The position numbers and the translations under genes are program-made. A stretch of 5,556 nt of DNA, taken from contig JALZVI010000096.1 of assembly GCA_023301015.1 (NCBI GenBank), positions 1 to 5,556 on the forward strand. Direction: 5' to 3'. How positions within the stretch are numbered: position 1 is the first letter of the stretch; every line of letters begins with the position of its first letter. Of this stretch, positions 5,031 through 5,556 are shown piece by piece. Under the pieces are notes generated by a model. It worked only from the letters and a program-made list of their open reading frames with translations, was not told the DNA's origin and did not search any database. Source of the stretch: Rickettsiales bacterium. Its GTDB lineage: Bacteria > Pseudomonadota > Alphaproteobacteria > Rickettsiales > 21-14-0-20-44-7.

Positions 5031-5556
5031 CTAAACATTCTTTTGAAAAAGCATGAATACAGCTTTTCTGCCTTCTTTCAAAGACTTTTTTTGATATTTC
5101 GTCTGGATATGCCCATCTGGCTCATTTTCCCAATCACCCTTTGTTTCCGCCAGCCAATCAAACTTCGGATGATTCAGAAAATGTCGAAGAATCCATTTCG
5201 CATAATCCACCCAGTCTGTCGCCGTTTGCATATGCCCATCCGCCTTCAAAATCCGCGCGAACATGCTCAAACTCTCTTGGTTCACAATTCGGCGCTTATG
5301 ATGCTTCGCCTTCGGCCAAGGGTCAGGATGCATGAGGAAAATTTTGTCGACACTCTCATCCGCAAAGCCTTCAATCAGCTCGCGCGCATCACCCTGATGG
5401 ATTCGCACATTCTCCAACCCTTCCCGCTGAATTGCCACGCACAAGCGCGCCACGCCATTGCTGAACGGCTCACAACCTATATATAATGTATTCGGGTCAG
5501 CGGCGGCACGATGCGCAATATGCTCGCCCATGCCAAACCCAATTTCCAGCACAACA
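5031..5556 (-). CDS. trmB: tRNA (guanine-N7-)-methyltransferase, C-terminal part (cut by right edge)
   Basis: TrmB uses S-adenosylmethionine to methylate N7 of G46 in the variable loop of tRNAs. The 174 visible complete codons begin inside the protein at VVLEIGFGMGEH, the SAM-binding motif I; the normal N-terminal 40-60 residues lie beyond the window. An in-frame GTG at 5552 is internal, not a start, because the conserved motif runs across it. Later motifs are the acidic IGCEPF, the base-contacting QGDAREL, the family hallmark HPDPWPKAKHHKRRIV, TATDW, and the C-terminal TKYQKKSLKEGR. In this last motif relatives usually have Glu after the aromatic residue, where Gln is seen here. The stop TAG at 5033-5031 overlaps the presumed asd ribosome site, so trmB and asd form an operon. 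Confidence 0.95.
   Translation of the reverse strand, partial: VVLEIGFGMGEHIAHRAAADPNTLYIGCEPFSNGVARLCVAIQREGLENVRIHQGDARELIEGFADESVDKIFLMHPDPWPKAKHHKRRIVNQESLSMFARILKADGHMQTATDWVDYAKWILRHFLNHPKFDWLAETKGDWENEPDGHIQTKYQKKSLKEGRKAVFMLFQKNV

Noticed and set aside
5043..5486. 147-codon open frame on the plus strand
   Set aside because: It is antisense to trmB, whose motifs are unmistakable; the frame is a by-product of trmB codon use.

Overview
The window reads as ordinary chromosomal DNA of an alphaproteobacterium. No hit search was possible; the placement rests on the aspartate-semialdehyde dehydrogenase, GalU and TrmB sequences, whose motifs look like alphaproteobacterial versions (for example STYQSVSGAGK and IPHIDVF in Asd). 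Base composition is moderately AT-rich, and higher in GC than I would expect for Rickettsia. There is no transposase, integrase, tRNA, rRNA or CRISPR array.

Layout. Positions 1-686 (minus) hold the first 228 codons of chorismate synthase (aroC), cut by the left edge. Back to back with it, 37 bp away, is galU (724-1578, plus), the UTP-glucose-1-phosphate uridylyltransferase. Then come three genes I do not recognise: orphan A (1640-2020, plus, 126 aa), orphan B (2163-2675, plus, 170 aa) and orphan C (2679-3806, minus, 375 aa). B and C are tail to tail with 3 bp between their stop codons. After a 166-bp regulatory gap come asd (3973-5019, minus) and trmB (5031-5556, minus, cut by the right edge). 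These last two form an operon read trmB then asd, with 11 bp between them.

How it works together. The four known genes are housekeeping: aromatic amino acid precursor synthesis (AroC), UDP-glucose supply for envelope sugars (GalU), the aspartate-family branch to lysine, threonine and methionine (Asd), and tRNA m7G46 methylation (TrmB). They do not form one pathway. The unknown part is the three-orphan island between galU and asd. All three proteins lack cysteine and show no signal peptide or membrane segment; B and C are rich in Ala, Glu and Lys, and A is Leu-rich.

The control DNA is the most unusual content. Every gene whose upstream region is visible, except asd, has a -35/-10 pair with exactly 17 bp spacing. 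For aroC, galU and orphan A the -10 box lies only 6-9 bp before the ATG and no Shine-Dalgarno is present, which predicts leaderless mRNAs. Orphan B instead has a perfect TTGACA, a good AAGGAG, and four TATTAA motifs exactly 11 bp apart running from the -10 box into the Shine-Dalgarno. Orphan C has a 24-bp palindrome next to its -35 and a pair of near-identical small palindromes flanking the promoter 76 bp apart. All promoter and operator calls come from reading by eye and have no experimental support.
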